From assembly GCF_002077695.1 (NCBI RefSeq), contig NZ_MWUE01000007.1, positions 62,001-126,000 of the forward strand: a stretch of DNA of 64,000 bases. Reading direction: 5' to 3'. Made by a program: the position numbers and the translations under genes. Shown here in pieces: positions 42,348 through 52,265 of this stretch; position 1 is the first letter of the stretch, and every line of letters begins with the position of its first letter. The notes under the pieces were generated by a model. The model was not told the origin of the DNA, did no database searches, and saw nothing but the letters and a program-made list of their open reading frames with translations. This DNA comes from Pantoea latae. GTDB lineage: Bacteria > Pseudomonadota > Gammaproteobacteria > Enterobacterales > Enterobacteriaceae.

Positions 42348-42914
42348 ATGTCGCTAAATACTTCACTGGTGGAAACCTGCTACGGACCCGTTAGCGCGGA
42401 GGTCATGGCGCGCGCCAGCCAGATCCGCCTGCTGATTTGCGACGTCGACGGCGTAATGTCGGACGGCGTGATCTACATGGGCAACAATGGCGAAGAGCTG
42501 AAGGCCTTTAACGTGCGCGACGGCTACGGCATCCGCTGTTTGCTAACCTCAGATATCGAGGTGGCGATCATTACCGGCCGCAATGCGCGTCTGATGGAAG
42601 ATCGCTGCAAAACCCTGGGCATTCGCCATCTTTATCAGGGACAGTCCGATAAGCTTTTGGCCTATCGCGAACTTCTGGATAAACTGTCGCTTTCCGATGA
42701 GCAGGTCGCCTATATCGGCGACGATCTGATCGACTGGCCGGTCATGGCCAGAGTGGGGCTGAGCGTCGCCGTCGCCGATGCGCATCCTGTGCTGCTGCCG
42801 CGCGCCCGTTACGTCACGCGCATCGCGGGCGGACGCGGCGCGGTGCGCGAAGTGTGCGACCTGATTTTAATGGCGCAGAACAAATTTGAGGATGCCAAAG
42901 GGCTATCAGTATGA
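42348..42914 (+). CDS. kdsC: 3-deoxy-D-manno-octulosonate-8-phosphate phosphatase KdsC
   Basis: A HAD-family phosphatase of 188 residues (E. coli 188) that releases Kdo from Kdo-8-phosphate. Catalytic D32 and D34 lie in CDVDGVMSDG; the second motif IITGRNA and the third GDDLIDWPVM follow. It overlaps lptC by 4 bases. Confidence 0.97.
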   Translation: MSLNTSLVETCYGPVSAEVMARASQIRLLICDVDGVMSDGVIYMGNNGEELKAFNVRDGYGIRCLLTSDIEVAIITGRNARLMEDRCKTLGIRHLYQGQSDKLLAYRELLDKLSLSDEQVAYIGDDLIDWPVMARVGLSVAVADAHPVLLPRARYVTRIAGGRGAVREVCDLILMAQNKFEDAKGLSV

Positions 42915-43480
42915 GTAGAAGCAGGCGTTGGATAACGCTGATCCTGGCCTTGATCGCGCTGGTGCTGATCGGCTGGAACCTGACCAGCCAGGATGACGCG
43001 AGCGCGCCGGTCGCCGCCAGCGATCAGGAGCCGACCTATACCAGCGCGAATTCGAATACCGTGGTCTACAACCCGCAAGGGGCGCTGGCGTACAAACTGG
43101 TGTCGGACAAAGTGACCTATTTCGCCGCGGACGAGGTGAGCTGGTTCGACAAGCCGGTGATGACCACCTACGACGAAAACAAGGTGCCGACCTGGTCGGT
43201 GCGCGCGGATAAAGCCAAACTCACTAAAGATCGTATGCTTTATCTGTATGGTCATGTGGAAGTGAATACGCTGACGCAGGATTCCCAGCTGCAGCGCATC
43301 AAAACGGACAATGCGCAGGTCAATCTCGTCTCTCAGGACGTGACGTCCGACGACCAGGTCACGCTGTTCGGGCGCGGTTTTAACTCTACCGGCATGAAAA
43401 TGCGTGGAAATTTACGGACGAAAAACGCCGAGTTGATTGAAAAGGTCAAAACTTATTATGAAATCCAAAATGCACAATAA
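42911..43480 (+). CDS. lptC: LPS export system protein LptC
   Basis: A bitopic membrane protein of 189 residues (E. coli 191) with a single N-terminal helix (about 7-24) and a periplasmic beta-jellyroll that receives LPS from LptB2FG and passes it to LptA. It overlaps kdsC at its start and lptA at its end. Confidence 0.95.
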   Translation: MSRSRRWITLILALIALVLIGWNLTSQDDASAPVAASDQEPTYTSANSNTVVYNPQGALAYKLVSDKVTYFAADEVSWFDKPVMTTYDENKVPTWSVRADKAKLTKDRMLYLYGHVEVNTLTQDSQLQRIKTDNAQVNLVSQDVTSDDQVTLFGRGFNSTGMKMRGNLRTKNAELIEKVKTYYEIQNAQ

Positions 43481-44006
43481 CAGCCTTAAGTTTTTCCTGG
43501 TCGGCGCGCTGCTGGCGGCCAGTCTGCCCGCGCTGGCGGTGACCGGCGACTCGGACAAACCGGTCAACATCGACTCTGAAAACCAGGCGCTGGACCTGCA
43601 AGGCAATGTGGCGACCTTTACCGGCAACGTCATCGTCACCCAGGGCACCATTAAAATCACCGCCGATAAAGTGGTGGTTACGCGTCCCGGCGGCGACAGC
43701 AATAAAACCATCGTTGATGCCTGGGGCAACCCGGCCACCTTCTACCAGATGCAGGACAGCGGCAAGCCGGTGCAGGGCCACGCGGCCAAACTGCACTACG
43801 AGCTGGCGAAAGATTTCGTCGAGCTGACCGGCAACGCCTACATCGAACAGCAGGACAGCAATATCAAAGGCGACCGCATCACCTATCTGGTTAAAGAGCA
43901 GAAAATGCAGGCCTACAGCCAGGGTCAGAGCAAGCGCGTCACCACCGTGCTGGTGCCGTCGCAGCTGCAGGACAAAAACGCTAACAGCCCGAAAAAGAGT
44001 AACTGA
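43458..44006 (+). CDS. lptA: LPS transport periplasmic protein LptA
   Basis: A periplasmic protein of 182 residues (E. coli 185) that bridges LptC and LptD. Signal peptide to about residue 27 ([10 protein letters not shown]) is followed by the beta-jellyroll with [14 protein letters not shown] and [17 protein letters not shown] 43458 overlaps the lptC end by 23 bases; ATG 43470 is a less likely alternative. Confidence 0.96.
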   Translation: MKSKMHNNSLKFFLVGALLAASLPALAVTGDSDKPVNIDSENQALDLQGNVATFTGNVIVTQGTIKITADKVVVTRPGGDSNKTIVDAWGNPATFYQMQDSGKPVQGHAAKLHYELAKDFVELTGNAYIEQQDSNIKGDRITYLVKEQKMQAYSQGQSKRVTTVLVPSQLQDKNANSPKKSN

Positions 44007-44011
44007 TCGCT

Positions 44012-44737
44012 ATGGCCACACTAATCGCAGAAAACCTGGCGAAGGCCTATAAGGGCCGTCGCGTGGTGGAAGACGTCAGCCTGCAGGTGAAGTCCGGCGA
44101 GATCGTCGGCCTGCTGGGCCCCAACGGCGCGGGTAAGACCACCACCTTCTACATGGTCGTCGGCATCGTGCCGCGCGACGCGGGCCGCATCGTCATTGAC
44201 GACGACGACATCAGCATCCTGCCGCTGCACGCGCGCGCGCGTCGTGGCATCGGCTATCTGCCGCAGGAAGCGTCGATTTTCCGCCGTCTGAGCGTTTACG
44301 ACAACCTGATGGCGGTGCTGCAAATCCGTGACGACCTCACCGAGGAGCAGCGTCAGGATCGCGCCAACGAGCTGATGGATGAGTTTCATATTGCCCATCT
44401 GCGCGACAGCATGGGCCAGGCGCTATCGGGCGGCGAGCGCCGCCGCGTCGAAATCGCCCGTGCGCTGGCCGCCAATCCGAAATTTATTCTGCTGGATGAG
44501 CCGTTTGCCGGCGTCGATCCCATCTCGGTTATCGACATCAAAAAGATCATCGAGCATCTGCGCGACAGCGGCCTCGGCGTGCTGATCACCGACCACAACG
44601 TTCGTGAAACCCTGGCGGTGTGCGAACGCGCCTATATCGTTAGCCAGGGGCACCTGATCGCCCACGGCACGCCAAATGAAATACTTGCAGATGAGCAGGT
44701 TAAACGGGTTTATTTGGGCGAAGAGTTCAGACTCTGA
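44012..44737 (+). CDS. lptB: LPS export ABC transporter ATP-binding protein LptB
   Basis: An ABC ATPase of 241 residues (E. coli 241) with Walker [11 protein letters not shown], signature LSGGERRR, Walker [14 protein letters not shown] and switch His in LITDHNVRE. It drives LPS extraction with LptFG. It follows lptA by 5 bases and is 47 bases from rpoN. Confidence 0.98.
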   Translation: MATLIAENLAKAYKGRRVVEDVSLQVKSGEIVGLLGPNGAGKTTTFYMVVGIVPRDAGRIVIDDDDISILPLHARARRGIGYLPQEASIFRRLSVYDNLMAVLQIRDDLTEEQRQDRANELMDEFHIAHLRDSMGQALSGGERRRVEIARALAANPKFILLDEPFAGVDPISVIDIKKIIEHLRDSGLGVLITDHNVRETLAVCERAYIVSQGHLIAHGTPNEILADEQVKRVYLGEEFRL

Positions 44738-44784
44738 TAAGGTGTCGTTAATACGATGTTTGCTTAGGAAATCCCGTCCTGAAT

Positions 44785-46218
44785 ATGAAGCAAGGTTTGC
44801 AACTCAGGTTCAGCCAACAGCTGGCGATGACTCCACAGCTGCAGCAGGCCATCCGACTGCTGCAGCTCTCTACGCTTGAGCTTCAGCAGGAGCTGCAGCT
44901 GGCGCTGGAGAGCAATCCCCTGCTGGAGCAGGCTGACGTGCACGAAGAGATCGACAGCCGCGACTATCAGGAAGATGAGGTGCTGGACACGCGCGAGGCG
45001 CTGGAACAGAAAGAGATGCCGGACGACCTGCCGCTCGACGCCACCTGGGACGAGATGTATACCGCAGGCACCCCTTCCGGCACCGGCACCGACTATCAGG
45101 ATGACGAGCTGCCGGTCTATCAGGGCGAAACCACCCAGTCGCTGCAGGATTACCTGATGTGGCAGGTGGATCTGACGCCATTCACCGACACCGATCGCGC
45201 CATCGCCACCTCTATCGTCGACGCCATCGACGATACCGGCTATCTCACCGTTTCGCTTGACGAGATCCTCGACAGCATGGGCAATGACGAGCTGGCGCTG
45301 GATGAGGTCGAAGCGGTGCTGAAGCGCATTCAGCGTTTCGATCCGGTCGGCGTCGGCGCGCGCGATCTGCGCGACTGCCTGCTGGTGCAGCTCTCCCAGT
45401 TCGCTCCGGCCACGCCGATGCTGGCCGAGGCGCGCCTGATTGTCAGCGAACATCTCGATCTGCTGGCCAACCACGATTTCCGCAGCCTGATGCGCGTCAC
45501 CCGCTTTAAAGAAGAGGTGCTGAAAGAGGCGATGCAGCTGATCCAGTCGCTGGATCCGCGCCCCGGTCAGTCGGTGCAGACCGGCGAGCCGGAATATGTC
45601 ATCCCCGACGTGCTGGTGCGCAAGGTCGGCAAGCGCTGGACGGTAGAGCTGAATAGCGACAGCGTGCCGCGTCTGCGCATCAATCAGCACTATGCCGCGA
45701 TGGGCGGTGCCGCGCGCAACGACAGCGACAGCCAGTTTATCCGCAGCAACCTGCAGGAGGCGCGCTGGCTGATCAAAAGCCTCGAAAGCCGCAACGATAC
45801 GCTGCTGAAGGTGACGCGCTGCATCGTCGAGCAGCAGCAGGCCTTTTTCGAGCAGGGCGAAGAGTTTATGCGTCCGATGGTGCTGGCGGATATCGCGCAG
45901 GCGGTGGATATGCATGAATCCACTATCTCGCGCGTGACCACGCAAAAATATCTGCACAGCCCGCGCGGCATCTTCGAACTTAAATATTTTTTCTCCAGCC
46001 ACGTCAACACCGAAGGCGGCGGCGAAGCCTCCTCCACGGCGATTCGGGCGCTGGTGAAAAAATTAATCTCGGCGGAGAATCCCGCTAAACCCTTGAGCGA
46101 CAGCAAGCTCACCTCCATGTTGTCTGAACAGGGCATTATGGTGGCGCGCCGTACCGTCGCTAAATATCGCGAGTCTTTATCTATCCCGCCATCGAACCAG
46201 CGGAAACAGCTGGTTTGA
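44785..46218 (+). CDS. rpoN: RNA polymerase sigma-54 factor RpoN
   Basis: Sigma-54, 477 residues (E. coli 477), for nitrogen and other activator-dependent promoters. It has the Gln/Leu-rich activator-interaction region (1-50, [20 protein letters not shown]), an acidic linker, the core-binding region, the helix-turn-helix with the [12 protein letters not shown] segment, and the RpoN box ([11 protein letters not shown]). It heads rpoN-hpf-ptsN-rapZ-npr. Confidence 0.98.
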   Translation: MKQGLQLRFSQQLAMTPQLQQAIRLLQLSTLELQQELQLALESNPLLEQADVHEEIDSRDYQEDEVLDTREALEQKEMPDDLPLDATWDEMYTAGTPSGTGTDYQDDELPVYQGETTQSLQDYLMWQVDLTPFTDTDRAIATSIVDAIDDTGYLTVSLDEILDSMGNDELALDEVEAVLKRIQRFDPVGVGARDLRDCLLVQLSQFAPATPMLAEARLIVSEHLDLLANHDFRSLMRVTRFKEEVLKEAMQLIQSLDPRPGQSVQTGEPEYVIPDVLVRKVGKRWTVELNSDSVPRLRINQHYAAMGGAARNDSDSQFIRSNLQEARWLIKSLESRNDTLLKVTRCIVEQQQAFFEQGEEFMRPMVLADIAQAVDMHESTISRVTTQKYLHSPRGIFELKYFFSSHVNTEGGGEASSTAIRALVKKLISAENPAKPLSDSKLTSMLSEQGIMVARRTVAKYRESLSIPPSNQRKQLV

Positions 46219-46239
46219 CAGAAATGAGAAGGAAGACCT

Positions 46240-46527
46240 ATGCAGCTAAATATCACTGGGCAAAACGTTGAAGTCACCGAACCGCTGCGTGAGTTCATCA
46301 ACAACAAATTTGCCAAACTGGAACACTATTTCGATCGCATCAATCAGGTTTATATTGTTCTGAAAGTGGAAAGGGTCACTCAGGTTGCGGACGCGACCTT
46401 ACACGTCAACGGCGGCGAGCTGCACGCCACGTCGGAAGCGGAAGATATGTATGCGGCGCTTGACGGGCTGGTCGACAAGCTCGCCCGTCAGCTTAACCGG
46501 CATAAAGACAAACTGAACAAACACTAA
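46240..46527 (+). CDS. hpf: Ribosome hibernation promoting factor HPF (short form)
   Basis: A protein of 95 residues (E. coli 95) of the YfiA/HPF family, MQLNITGQNVEVTEPLREF at the start. The short form dimerises 70S ribosomes into 100S with Rmf in stationary phase. It follows rpoN by 21 bases and is followed by the terminator at 46573-46597. Confidence 0.97.
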   Translation: MQLNITGQNVEVTEPLREFINNKFAKLEHYFDRINQVYIVLKVERVTQVADATLHVNGGELHATSEAEDMYAALDGLVDKLARQLNRHKDKLNKH

Positions 46528-46572
46528 CCTTCACGCTTGCAGCGCGCCCCGCGCGCTCAGGGCGGTCTGGAT

Positions 46573-46597
46573 GGGGCGGATTTACCGCCCCGTTTTG
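46573..46597 (+). terminator. Terminator between hpf and ptsN
   Basis: GGGGCGG-attta-CCGCCCC followed by GTTTTG. It could reduce read-through from rpoN-hpf into ptsN. Confidence 0.75.
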
Positions 46598-46656
46598 CCA
46601 TCTGTGCAAGCGCCGCGGCCACGCCGCGGCTCTGTGAACTCGCAAGTGAAACGATA

Positions 46657-47136
46657 ATGAACAACGATCTGATACTGGAACTGAGCACCGTGCTGACGCC
46701 GGACTGCACGCGCAGCGGCGTACACTGCCAGAGTAAAAAACGCGCGCTGGAGATTATCAGCGAGCTGGCAGCGAAGCAGCTTAATCTGCCGCATCAAACC
46801 CTGTTTGAGGCGATCCTGACCCGTGAGCGCATGGGCAGCACCGGTATCGGCAACGGTATCGCGATCCCGCACGGCAAGCTGGAAGAGGACACGCTGCGCG
46901 CGGTCGGCGTGTTTATCAGCCTGGACCAGCCTATCGCCTTCGACGCGGTAGACAACCAGCCGGTCGACCTGCTGTTTGCGCTGCTGGTGCCGGCGGATCA
47001 GTGCAAAACGCACTTGCACACCCTCTCTCTGGTCGCAAAGCGTCTGGCGGACAAAACCGTTTGCCGCCGCCTGCGCGCGGCGCAGAGCGATGAAGAACTC
47101 TACGCCATCATTACAGAAGCTCCAGAGGAGCAGTAA
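46657..47136 (+). CDS. ptsN: PTS nitrogen regulatory enzyme IIA (PtsN)
   Basis: A protein of 159 residues (E. coli 163), the last phosphoacceptor of the nitrogen PTS, acting on potassium transport and other partners. The acceptor His is H72 in GNGIAIPHGKLEED. ATG 46657 (MNNDLILELS) fits the family; the open frame upstream crosses the hpf terminator. Confidence 0.96.
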   Translation: MNNDLILELSTVLTPDCTRSGVHCQSKKRALEIISELAAKQLNLPHQTLFEAILTRERMGSTGIGNGIAIPHGKLEEDTLRAVGVFISLDQPIAFDAVDNQPVDLLFALLVPADQCKTHLHTLSLVAKRLADKTVCRRLRAAQSDEELYAIITEAPEEQ

Positions 47137-47190
47137 CGCGCGCTGCGCTTTTACCGGCGTGCGCGCCGGTTTAAAACGGGAGAGAAGGTC

Positions 47191-48045
47191 ATGGTGCTGA
47201 TGATCGTTAGCGGTCGGTCAGGCTCAGGAAAATCGGTGGCGCTACGCGCGCTGGAAGATATGGGATTCTACTGCGTCGATAACCTGCCCGTGGTGCTGTT
47301 GCCCGAGCTGGCAAACTCGCTGGTGGAGCGCAATATCTCGGCGGCCGTCAGCATCGACGTGCGTAATATGCCGGAGTCGCCGGAAGTGTTCGAACATGCG
47401 CTAAATAATCTGCCGGACGCCTTTTCGCCGCAGCTGCTGTTTCTCGATGCCGATCGCAATACGCTGATCCGCCGCTACAGCGATACGCGTCGTCTGCATC
47501 CGCTCTCCAGTAAGAACCTGTCGCTGGAAAGCGCCATCGACGAAGAGAGCGATCTGCTGGAGCCGCTGCGCTCGCGCGCCGATCTGATTATCGATACCTC
47601 CGAGATGTCAGTGCACGAGCTGGCGGAGATGCTGCGCACGCGGCTGCTGGGCAAGCGCGAACGCGAGCTGACGATGGTGTTTGAATCCTTCGGTTTTAAG
47701 CACGGCATTCCCATCGACGCCGACTACGTTTTCGACGTGCGCTTTCTGCCGAACCCGCACTGGGATCCTAAACTGCGCCCGATGACCGGCCTCGATCGCC
47801 CGGTCGCGGCGTTTCTCGATCGCCACACCGAAGTGCATAACTTTATCTACCAGACGCGCAGCTATCTCGAGCTGTGGCTGCCGATGCTGGAAACCAACAA
47901 CCGCAGCTACCTGACCGTCGCTATCGGCTGCACCGGCGGCAAACACCGTTCGGTCTATATCGCCGAGCAGCTGGCAGACTACTTCCGCTCACGCGGCAAA
48001 AACGTGCAGTCGCGCCATCGCACGCTGGAAAAACGTAAATCATGA
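47191..48045 (+). CDS. rapZ: RNase adapter protein RapZ
   Basis: A protein of 284 residues (E. coli 284) that binds sRNA GlmZ and guides RNase E to it, controlling GlmS. Walker A GRSGSGKS at 8-15, and the C-terminal RNA-binding end [14 protein letters not shown] and [15 protein letters not shown], are intact. It overlaps npr by 4 bases. Confidence 0.97.
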   Translation: MVLMIVSGRSGSGKSVALRALEDMGFYCVDNLPVVLLPELANSLVERNISAAVSIDVRNMPESPEVFEHALNNLPDAFSPQLLFLDADRNTLIRRYSDTRRLHPLSSKNLSLESAIDEESDLLEPLRSRADLIIDTSEMSVHELAEMLRTRLLGKRERELTMVFESFGFKHGIPIDADYVFDVRFLPNPHWDPKLRPMTGLDRPVAAFLDRHTEVHNFIYQTRSYLELWLPMLETNNRSYLTVAIGCTGGKHRSVYIAEQLADYFRSRGKNVQSRHRTLEKRKS

Positions 48046-48314
48046 CCGTTAAACAAACCGTGGAAATCAAAAACAAGCTGGGCATGCACGCGCGACCGGC
48101 GATGAAGCTGTTCGAGCTGGTGCAAAGCTTCGACGCCGAAGTGCTGCTGCGCAACGAATCAGGCACCGAGGCGGAGGCGAGCAGCGTGATCGCCCTGCTG
48201 ATGCTTGATTCTGCCAAAGGTGGTCATATTGAGATTGAAGCCAGCGGCCCGGAAGAGCACCAGGCGCTGGCGGCCGTTATCGAACTTTTCGAGGCCGGCT
48301 TCGACGAAGAGTGA
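48042..48314 (+). CDS. npr: Nitrogen PTS phosphocarrier protein NPr
   Basis: An HPr-like protein of 90 residues (E. coli 90) that carries phosphate from PtsP to PtsN. The active His is H16 in [14 protein letters not shown]. It is the last gene of the rpoN cluster and converges with mtgA, the stop codons being 3 bases apart with no terminator between. Confidence 0.97.
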   Translation: MTVKQTVEIKNKLGMHARPAMKLFELVQSFDAEVLLRNESGTEAEASSVIALLMLDSAKGGHIEIEASGPEEHQALAAVIELFEAGFDEE

Positions 48315-48317
48315 TGC

Positions 48318-49037
48318 TTAGTCGAGATGATTACGCTGCAGGAAGCCCTCGCCGCCCAGCTGGCGCATCTGCCGCATAATCCACTGCTGGCGCTGGCGCA
48401 CATAGCCTGACGGCGCGTCGGCGCGGAAGCGAATTGGGTTAGGCAGCACCGCTGCCAGCAGCGCCGCTTCCGCGATAGTCAGCCGACTGGCCGGCTTGTG
48501 AAAATAGCGCTGCGACGCCGCTTCCACGCCGAAGATCCCCTCGCCGAACTCGGCGATGTTCAGGTAGACCGTCAGGATGCGGCGCTTGGTCCAGACGGTT
48601 TCGATGCCCACCGTCAGTCCCGCCTCCAGCCCTTTTCTTAGCCAGCTGCGTCCATCCCAGAGAAACAGGTTTTTCGCCGTTTGCTGCGACAGCGTGGAGG
48701 CGCCGCGCATGCGCGAGCCCTCGCTGTCGAGCACCGATTCAATCGCATCGACGTCAAATCCCCAGTGCGTCGGGAATTTCTGATCCTCCGAGGCGACAAC
48801 CGCCAGCGCCATCCACGGCGAAATCTCGTCGTGACCCACCCAGTCAGAGTGTGCCACATAGTGAAAATCGCCGCTCAGCCAGGCGCCGAGCTGCCTCTCC
48901 GCCATCACCGCGGAAAAGGGCACCGGCAAAAAGGCGAACAGACCAATACCGATAACCCATACGCCCAGCAGCGTCACTATCACGCGCGTGGCGATACGTT
49001 GAATGCCTCGCCAGAGGCTCCCTTTATTCCTGCTCAT
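48318..49037 (-). CDS. mtgA: Monofunctional biosynthetic peptidoglycan transglycosylase MtgA
   Basis: A GT51 transglycosylase of 239 residues (E. coli 242) polymerising lipid II. One N-terminal membrane helix (about 17-37) precedes the motifs [16 protein letters not shown] (catalytic Glu), [30 protein letters not shown] and [12 protein letters not shown]. In E. coli elbB follows; here it does not. Confidence 0.96.
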   Translation of the reverse strand: MSRNKGSLWRGIQRIATRVIVTLLGVWVIGIGLFAFLPVPFSAVMAERQLGAWLSGDFHYVAHSDWVGHDEISPWMALAVVASEDQKFPTHWGFDVDAIESVLDSEGSRMRGASTLSQQTAKNLFLWDGRSWLRKGLEAGLTVGIETVWTKRRILTVYLNIAEFGEGIFGVEAASQRYFHKPASRLTIAEAALLAAVLPNPIRFRADAPSGYVRQRQQWIMRQMRQLGGEGFLQRNHLD

Positions 49038-49804
49038 GCAATGTTCTCTTACCTGTTCCCTGAATTAATCAATTCCTGACGTGATGAAAGGCGCATCTCC
49101 GTCAAAAAGGCTGATGAAGAGCGAAATTATGCGCATATTGACGCCGTCAGCGCTCTTTTTTACCGCCGTAAAGCGCCAACAGATCGAATCACATCAAGCA
49201 CTTCCGTTAAAAAGGAATCGGTTCCATACTTGTTGCGCGCTTATCGCTTTTCACGACATACACTTAACCATTTGTGATAAACCTCACAATGATTCATTCA
49301 CGATATTAAACCTTCACTCTGGCGTCACTGTTCTGCTACTCACTATTTAGCGTAAAGGAACAGAAAACAGACAACCTCATGCTGCCAATTCCAGCGCTAA
49401 AGCGGCGATAAAATCACGCTATTCCGCCGATTGCTTTCTGCGGATTTGCCTGGCATCACAACGATTTGGAAATTTACGCGTGCGCTTTCCAAAACGTTTT
49501 GGATAAAGTGCGGCACCAGGTTAATTTACCTAATATTATCAATGCATTACATACAAAACACCTGCAAATTCCTTGCGAAAGCGTTTTTCCCTGCCTTGCG
49601 GCGCGCCTCGCAGCGCGCCGGCAAACAAAAACCGCGCAAAAACTGGAACAATTGGTCAAAATGAGCGCAATGCAACGCAGAAATTGATTCCTTGCTTGAC
49701 TGTGTTGCCAAATTAATGTTTTCTGTATTTAAACGCTGCTCAACATCACACATTTTAATGAATCTTCACCCAGTCATTAATGGAATTTGCTAAGGTGATG
49801 GCAT
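49038..49804. other. Gene-poor, A/T-rich stretch between mtgA and arcZ
   Basis: About 765 bases without a recognisable gene, clearly more A/T-rich than its neighbours. E. coli has elbB here; none of the six frames resembles ElbB. Short open frames (for example 49081-49350 and 49431-49664 on the plus strand) lack family resemblance. At 49594-49625 a strong hairpin is seen (TTGC-GGCGCGC-ctcgca-GCGCGCC-g-GCAA, one bulge) without a T-run, inside otherwise A/T-rich DNA. Confidence 0.5.
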
Positions 49805-49923
49805 GTGTTAACCAATACCACGCTGCTGCACGTTAACTCGAATCAGTATAGCAACAGCGCCTTTTTCCCTGGTGTTGGCGCAGTATTCGCGCACCCCGGT
49901 CTTCGACTGGGGTCATTTTTTTT
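49805..49923 (+). ncRNA. arcZ: Small regulatory RNA ArcZ
   Basis: The segment TTCCCTGGTGTTGGCGCAGT (49864-49883) and the following ATTCGCGCACCCCGGTC match the conserved 3' part of E. coli ArcZ, the part that pairs with rpoS and other mRNAs after processing. It ends in the hairpin ACCCCgGTC-ttc-GACtGGGGT and a T8 run. Transcription is opposite to arcB, tail to tail, as in E. coli, where ArcA represses it and ArcZ in turn affects arcB. The 5' end is estimated from the usual 120-base length; an extended -10 (TGCTAAGGT, 49788-49796) precedes it. Confidence 0.9.
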
Positions 49924-52265
49924 CAGGCCCGTGGTTTTTCTCTTTCTGCTACCCACTCGCGTAATACCTGCACGTCGTGACGCCATTCGCGCTTAAGCTC
50001 TTCAACCCATTCGCCCACGTTGTCCCACCATGCCGGCAGCTCCGGACTCTGGATCTGTTTCGCCACCTGCTGCAGGTGCTGTAATCCCACCGATCCCGCC
50101 GCGCCTTTAATTTTGTGGCCCTCTTCCGCAATGCCTTTCTGGTCGCGCGCCATCAGATTGGAGTCGAGCACCTCAAGGTAGCCTGGCATCATCTGTTCGA
50201 ACATCGTCAGGCTCTGCGTAATCAGTCCGGGGCCGACCAGTTCGATATATTGCTCCAGCATCGGCACATCGAGCAGCGCGCGCGTCTTGTCGTCGCCCTC
50301 CTCGCGATCGGCCTGCGCGTCGTCGCTGGGGTGATCCCAGAACTTTTTGATCATGGCGGTTAGCGCCGGCACCGACAGCGGTTTACTCAGCACGTCGTCC
50401 ATGCCCGCCTCCAGATACTCTTTTTTATCCTTGAGCACGTTGGCGGTCAGCGCCACCAGCGGCGGCAGGCTGGCGTCGGGGTAGCGCTGATGAATGGCGC
50501 GCGAGACGTCGAGACCGGTCATATCCGGCAGCTGGATATCGAGCAGGGCGAGGTCGAACTCCAGCGGGTCGAACATCTCCAGCGCGGCCTGCCCGGTCAT
50601 CGCCACTTCGACGCTGCAGCCGAGTTTTTCCAGCACCGAACGCGCCACCACCACGTTTAGTTCAATATCCTCGACCAGCAGCACGTGCAGCGCCGGCAGC
50701 GGCATGCTGTCGTCTCTGCTGTCATCTTCTACCTCTTCAGCCACGCGCGGCGCGTTGATCAGCACGGTGAAGCAGGATCCCTGCCCCGGCGCGCTGCGCA
50801 CGGTGATATCGCCGCCCATCGCCTGCGCCAGACGGCGCGATACCGCCAGGCCAATGCCGGTGCCGGTCGCCGGTTTGCCGCCGTGCTGATCTTTCACCTG
50901 ATAGTACATGGCGAAGATCTTATCCTGCTCATCCTGCGGGATGCCCTGGCCGGAGTCTTCCACCTCAAAACGCAGCATCTCATTCTGCTCATAGGCGACG
51001 CGCACCACGATTTCGCCGTGCTGGGTAAATTTCACCGCGTTGCCGATCAGGTTCCACAGGATCTGGCGCAGGCGCGTGCCGTCGGCGCAAATTTTGTGCG
51101 GCAGCGGCAAGCCTGGCGCCATCACGAACTTCAGCCCTTTCGGCTGCGCCAGCAGCCCGGAGAGGTTTTCCAGATCCGCCAGGAAGCCGGTAAAGTCGAG
51201 CGGCTGGTTATCCAGCTGCACCTTGCGGCGTTCGATCTTGTCCACCTCAATCACGTCGTTAAAAATGTTGCCGAGCGTAATGGCGGAGACATGAATGGTT
51301 TTCAGGTACTTCAGCTGCTCCTGATTGAGATCGGTGTCGAGCAGGATGCGGCTCAGGCCGACAATGCCGTTAAGCGGCGTACGCAGCTCGTGGCTGATCG
51401 TCGAGATAAAGGTGGTCTTTTCCCGGCTGGCGTTCTCCAGCGCGTCCTGATAGCGCTTACGCTCGGTAATATCGCGGCCGAAGCCCATTAGCCCGCTGCG
51501 TTTGCCAACGCGGTCGTAATAGGGCACTTTGCGGATCTCAAAGCAGGCCTTGCGCCCGTCTGGGTACTGCAGCCACTGCTCATAGGTGAGCGACACGTTG
51601 TGGCGGAACACCTTCTCGTCGGTCTCCAGCACTTTGGTCGCCGCATCTTCGTCGTAGATGTCGCGCGGCGTCAGGCCAATCAGCTGTTTTTCGCTTTTGC
51701 CGGTCAGCAGCTCCATGGCGCGGTTGCAGCCGGAGAACTGTTTGTCGATATTGCGGTAGAACACCAGATCGGGCGAGGCGTCGAGGAAAGAGCGCAGAAA
51801 CGAGGATTGCTGCTCCAGTTCGATCTGCGCCTGCTCGCGGCGCGCCATCTCTTCGCGCAGCTTATCCATTACCTGCTCGCGCGCCTGCTCCGCTTTAATA
51901 CGGTCGTTGATTTCCTGATTGAGCTGGGTGATGGTCTCTTTCATCTGCTGGTTTAGCTCGAGATCGCGGGTGCGCATCTCCTCCAGCTTGTCCACCAGCC
52001 TGGAAAGACGCTGACGCGACTCCTCAAGCTGATCGACCACCACCGAGAGAAAGTAGACCGCCCAGGGCGTAATCAGCAGGCCAAAGAACACCGAGCGCAC
52101 CACGTCGATGCTCTCTACGTGGCCGCGCAGCACCATGGTCACCGCCATCTGCACCACCATCGCCAGCACCACCAGCGCCGACGCCAGCAGCAGCGAAAAG
52201 CGCACCAGTCCCAGCTTCACCATCAAATCAACATAATATTGCGCCAGCAGGCGGATCTGTTTCAT
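49923..52265 (-). CDS. arcB: Aerobic respiration sensor hybrid kinase ArcB
   Basis: A tripartite kinase of 780 residues (E. coli 778) that senses quinone redox state and phosphorylates ArcA. Two membrane helices (about 23-42 and 58-77), a coiled-coil linker, a PAS domain (about 153-270), H292 in STISHELRTPLNG, ATPase motifs, a receiver (LALLDIQLPDMTG) and a C-terminal HPt (EEGHKIKGAAG) are present. The redox cysteines C180 and C241 are both kept. ATG 52265 (MKQIRLLAQYY) is the family start. Its stop codon overlaps the ArcZ terminator tail. Confidence 0.97.
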   Translation of the reverse strand: MKQIRLLAQYYVDLMVKLGLVRFSLLLASALVVLAMVVQMAVTMVLRGHVESIDVVRSVFFGLLITPWAVYFLSVVVDQLEESRQRLSRLVDKLEEMRTRDLELNQQMKETITQLNQEINDRIKAEQAREQVMDKLREEMARREQAQIELEQQSSFLRSFLDASPDLVFYRNIDKQFSGCNRAMELLTGKSEKQLIGLTPRDIYDEDAATKVLETDEKVFRHNVSLTYEQWLQYPDGRKACFEIRKVPYYDRVGKRSGLMGFGRDITERKRYQDALENASREKTTFISTISHELRTPLNGIVGLSRILLDTDLNQEQLKYLKTIHVSAITLGNIFNDVIEVDKIERRKVQLDNQPLDFTGFLADLENLSGLLAQPKGLKFVMAPGLPLPHKICADGTRLRQILWNLIGNAVKFTQHGEIVVRVAYEQNEMLRFEVEDSGQGIPQDEQDKIFAMYYQVKDQHGGKPATGTGIGLAVSRRLAQAMGGDITVRSAPGQGSCFTVLINAPRVAEEVEDDSRDDSMPLPALHVLLVEDIELNVVVARSVLEKLGCSVEVAMTGQAALEMFDPLEFDLALLDIQLPDMTGLDVSRAIHQRYPDASLPPLVALTANVLKDKKEYLEAGMDDVLSKPLSVPALTAMIKKFWDHPSDDAQADREEGDDKTRALLDVPMLEQYIELVGPGLITQSLTMFEQMMPGYLEVLDSNLMARDQKGIAEEGHKIKGAAGSVGLQHLQQVAKQIQSPELPAWWDNVGEWVEELKREWRHDVQVLREWVAEREKPRA

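Noticed and set aside
49081-49350. An 89-codon open frame in the mtgA-arcZ gap
   Set aside because: It has no family resemblance and no clear ribosome binding site. Its composition looks like non-coding DNA.
49431-49664. Overlapping small open frames in the same gap on both strands
   Set aside because: Several frames are open at once across the hairpin and none shows a recognisable domain; chance is enough to explain them.
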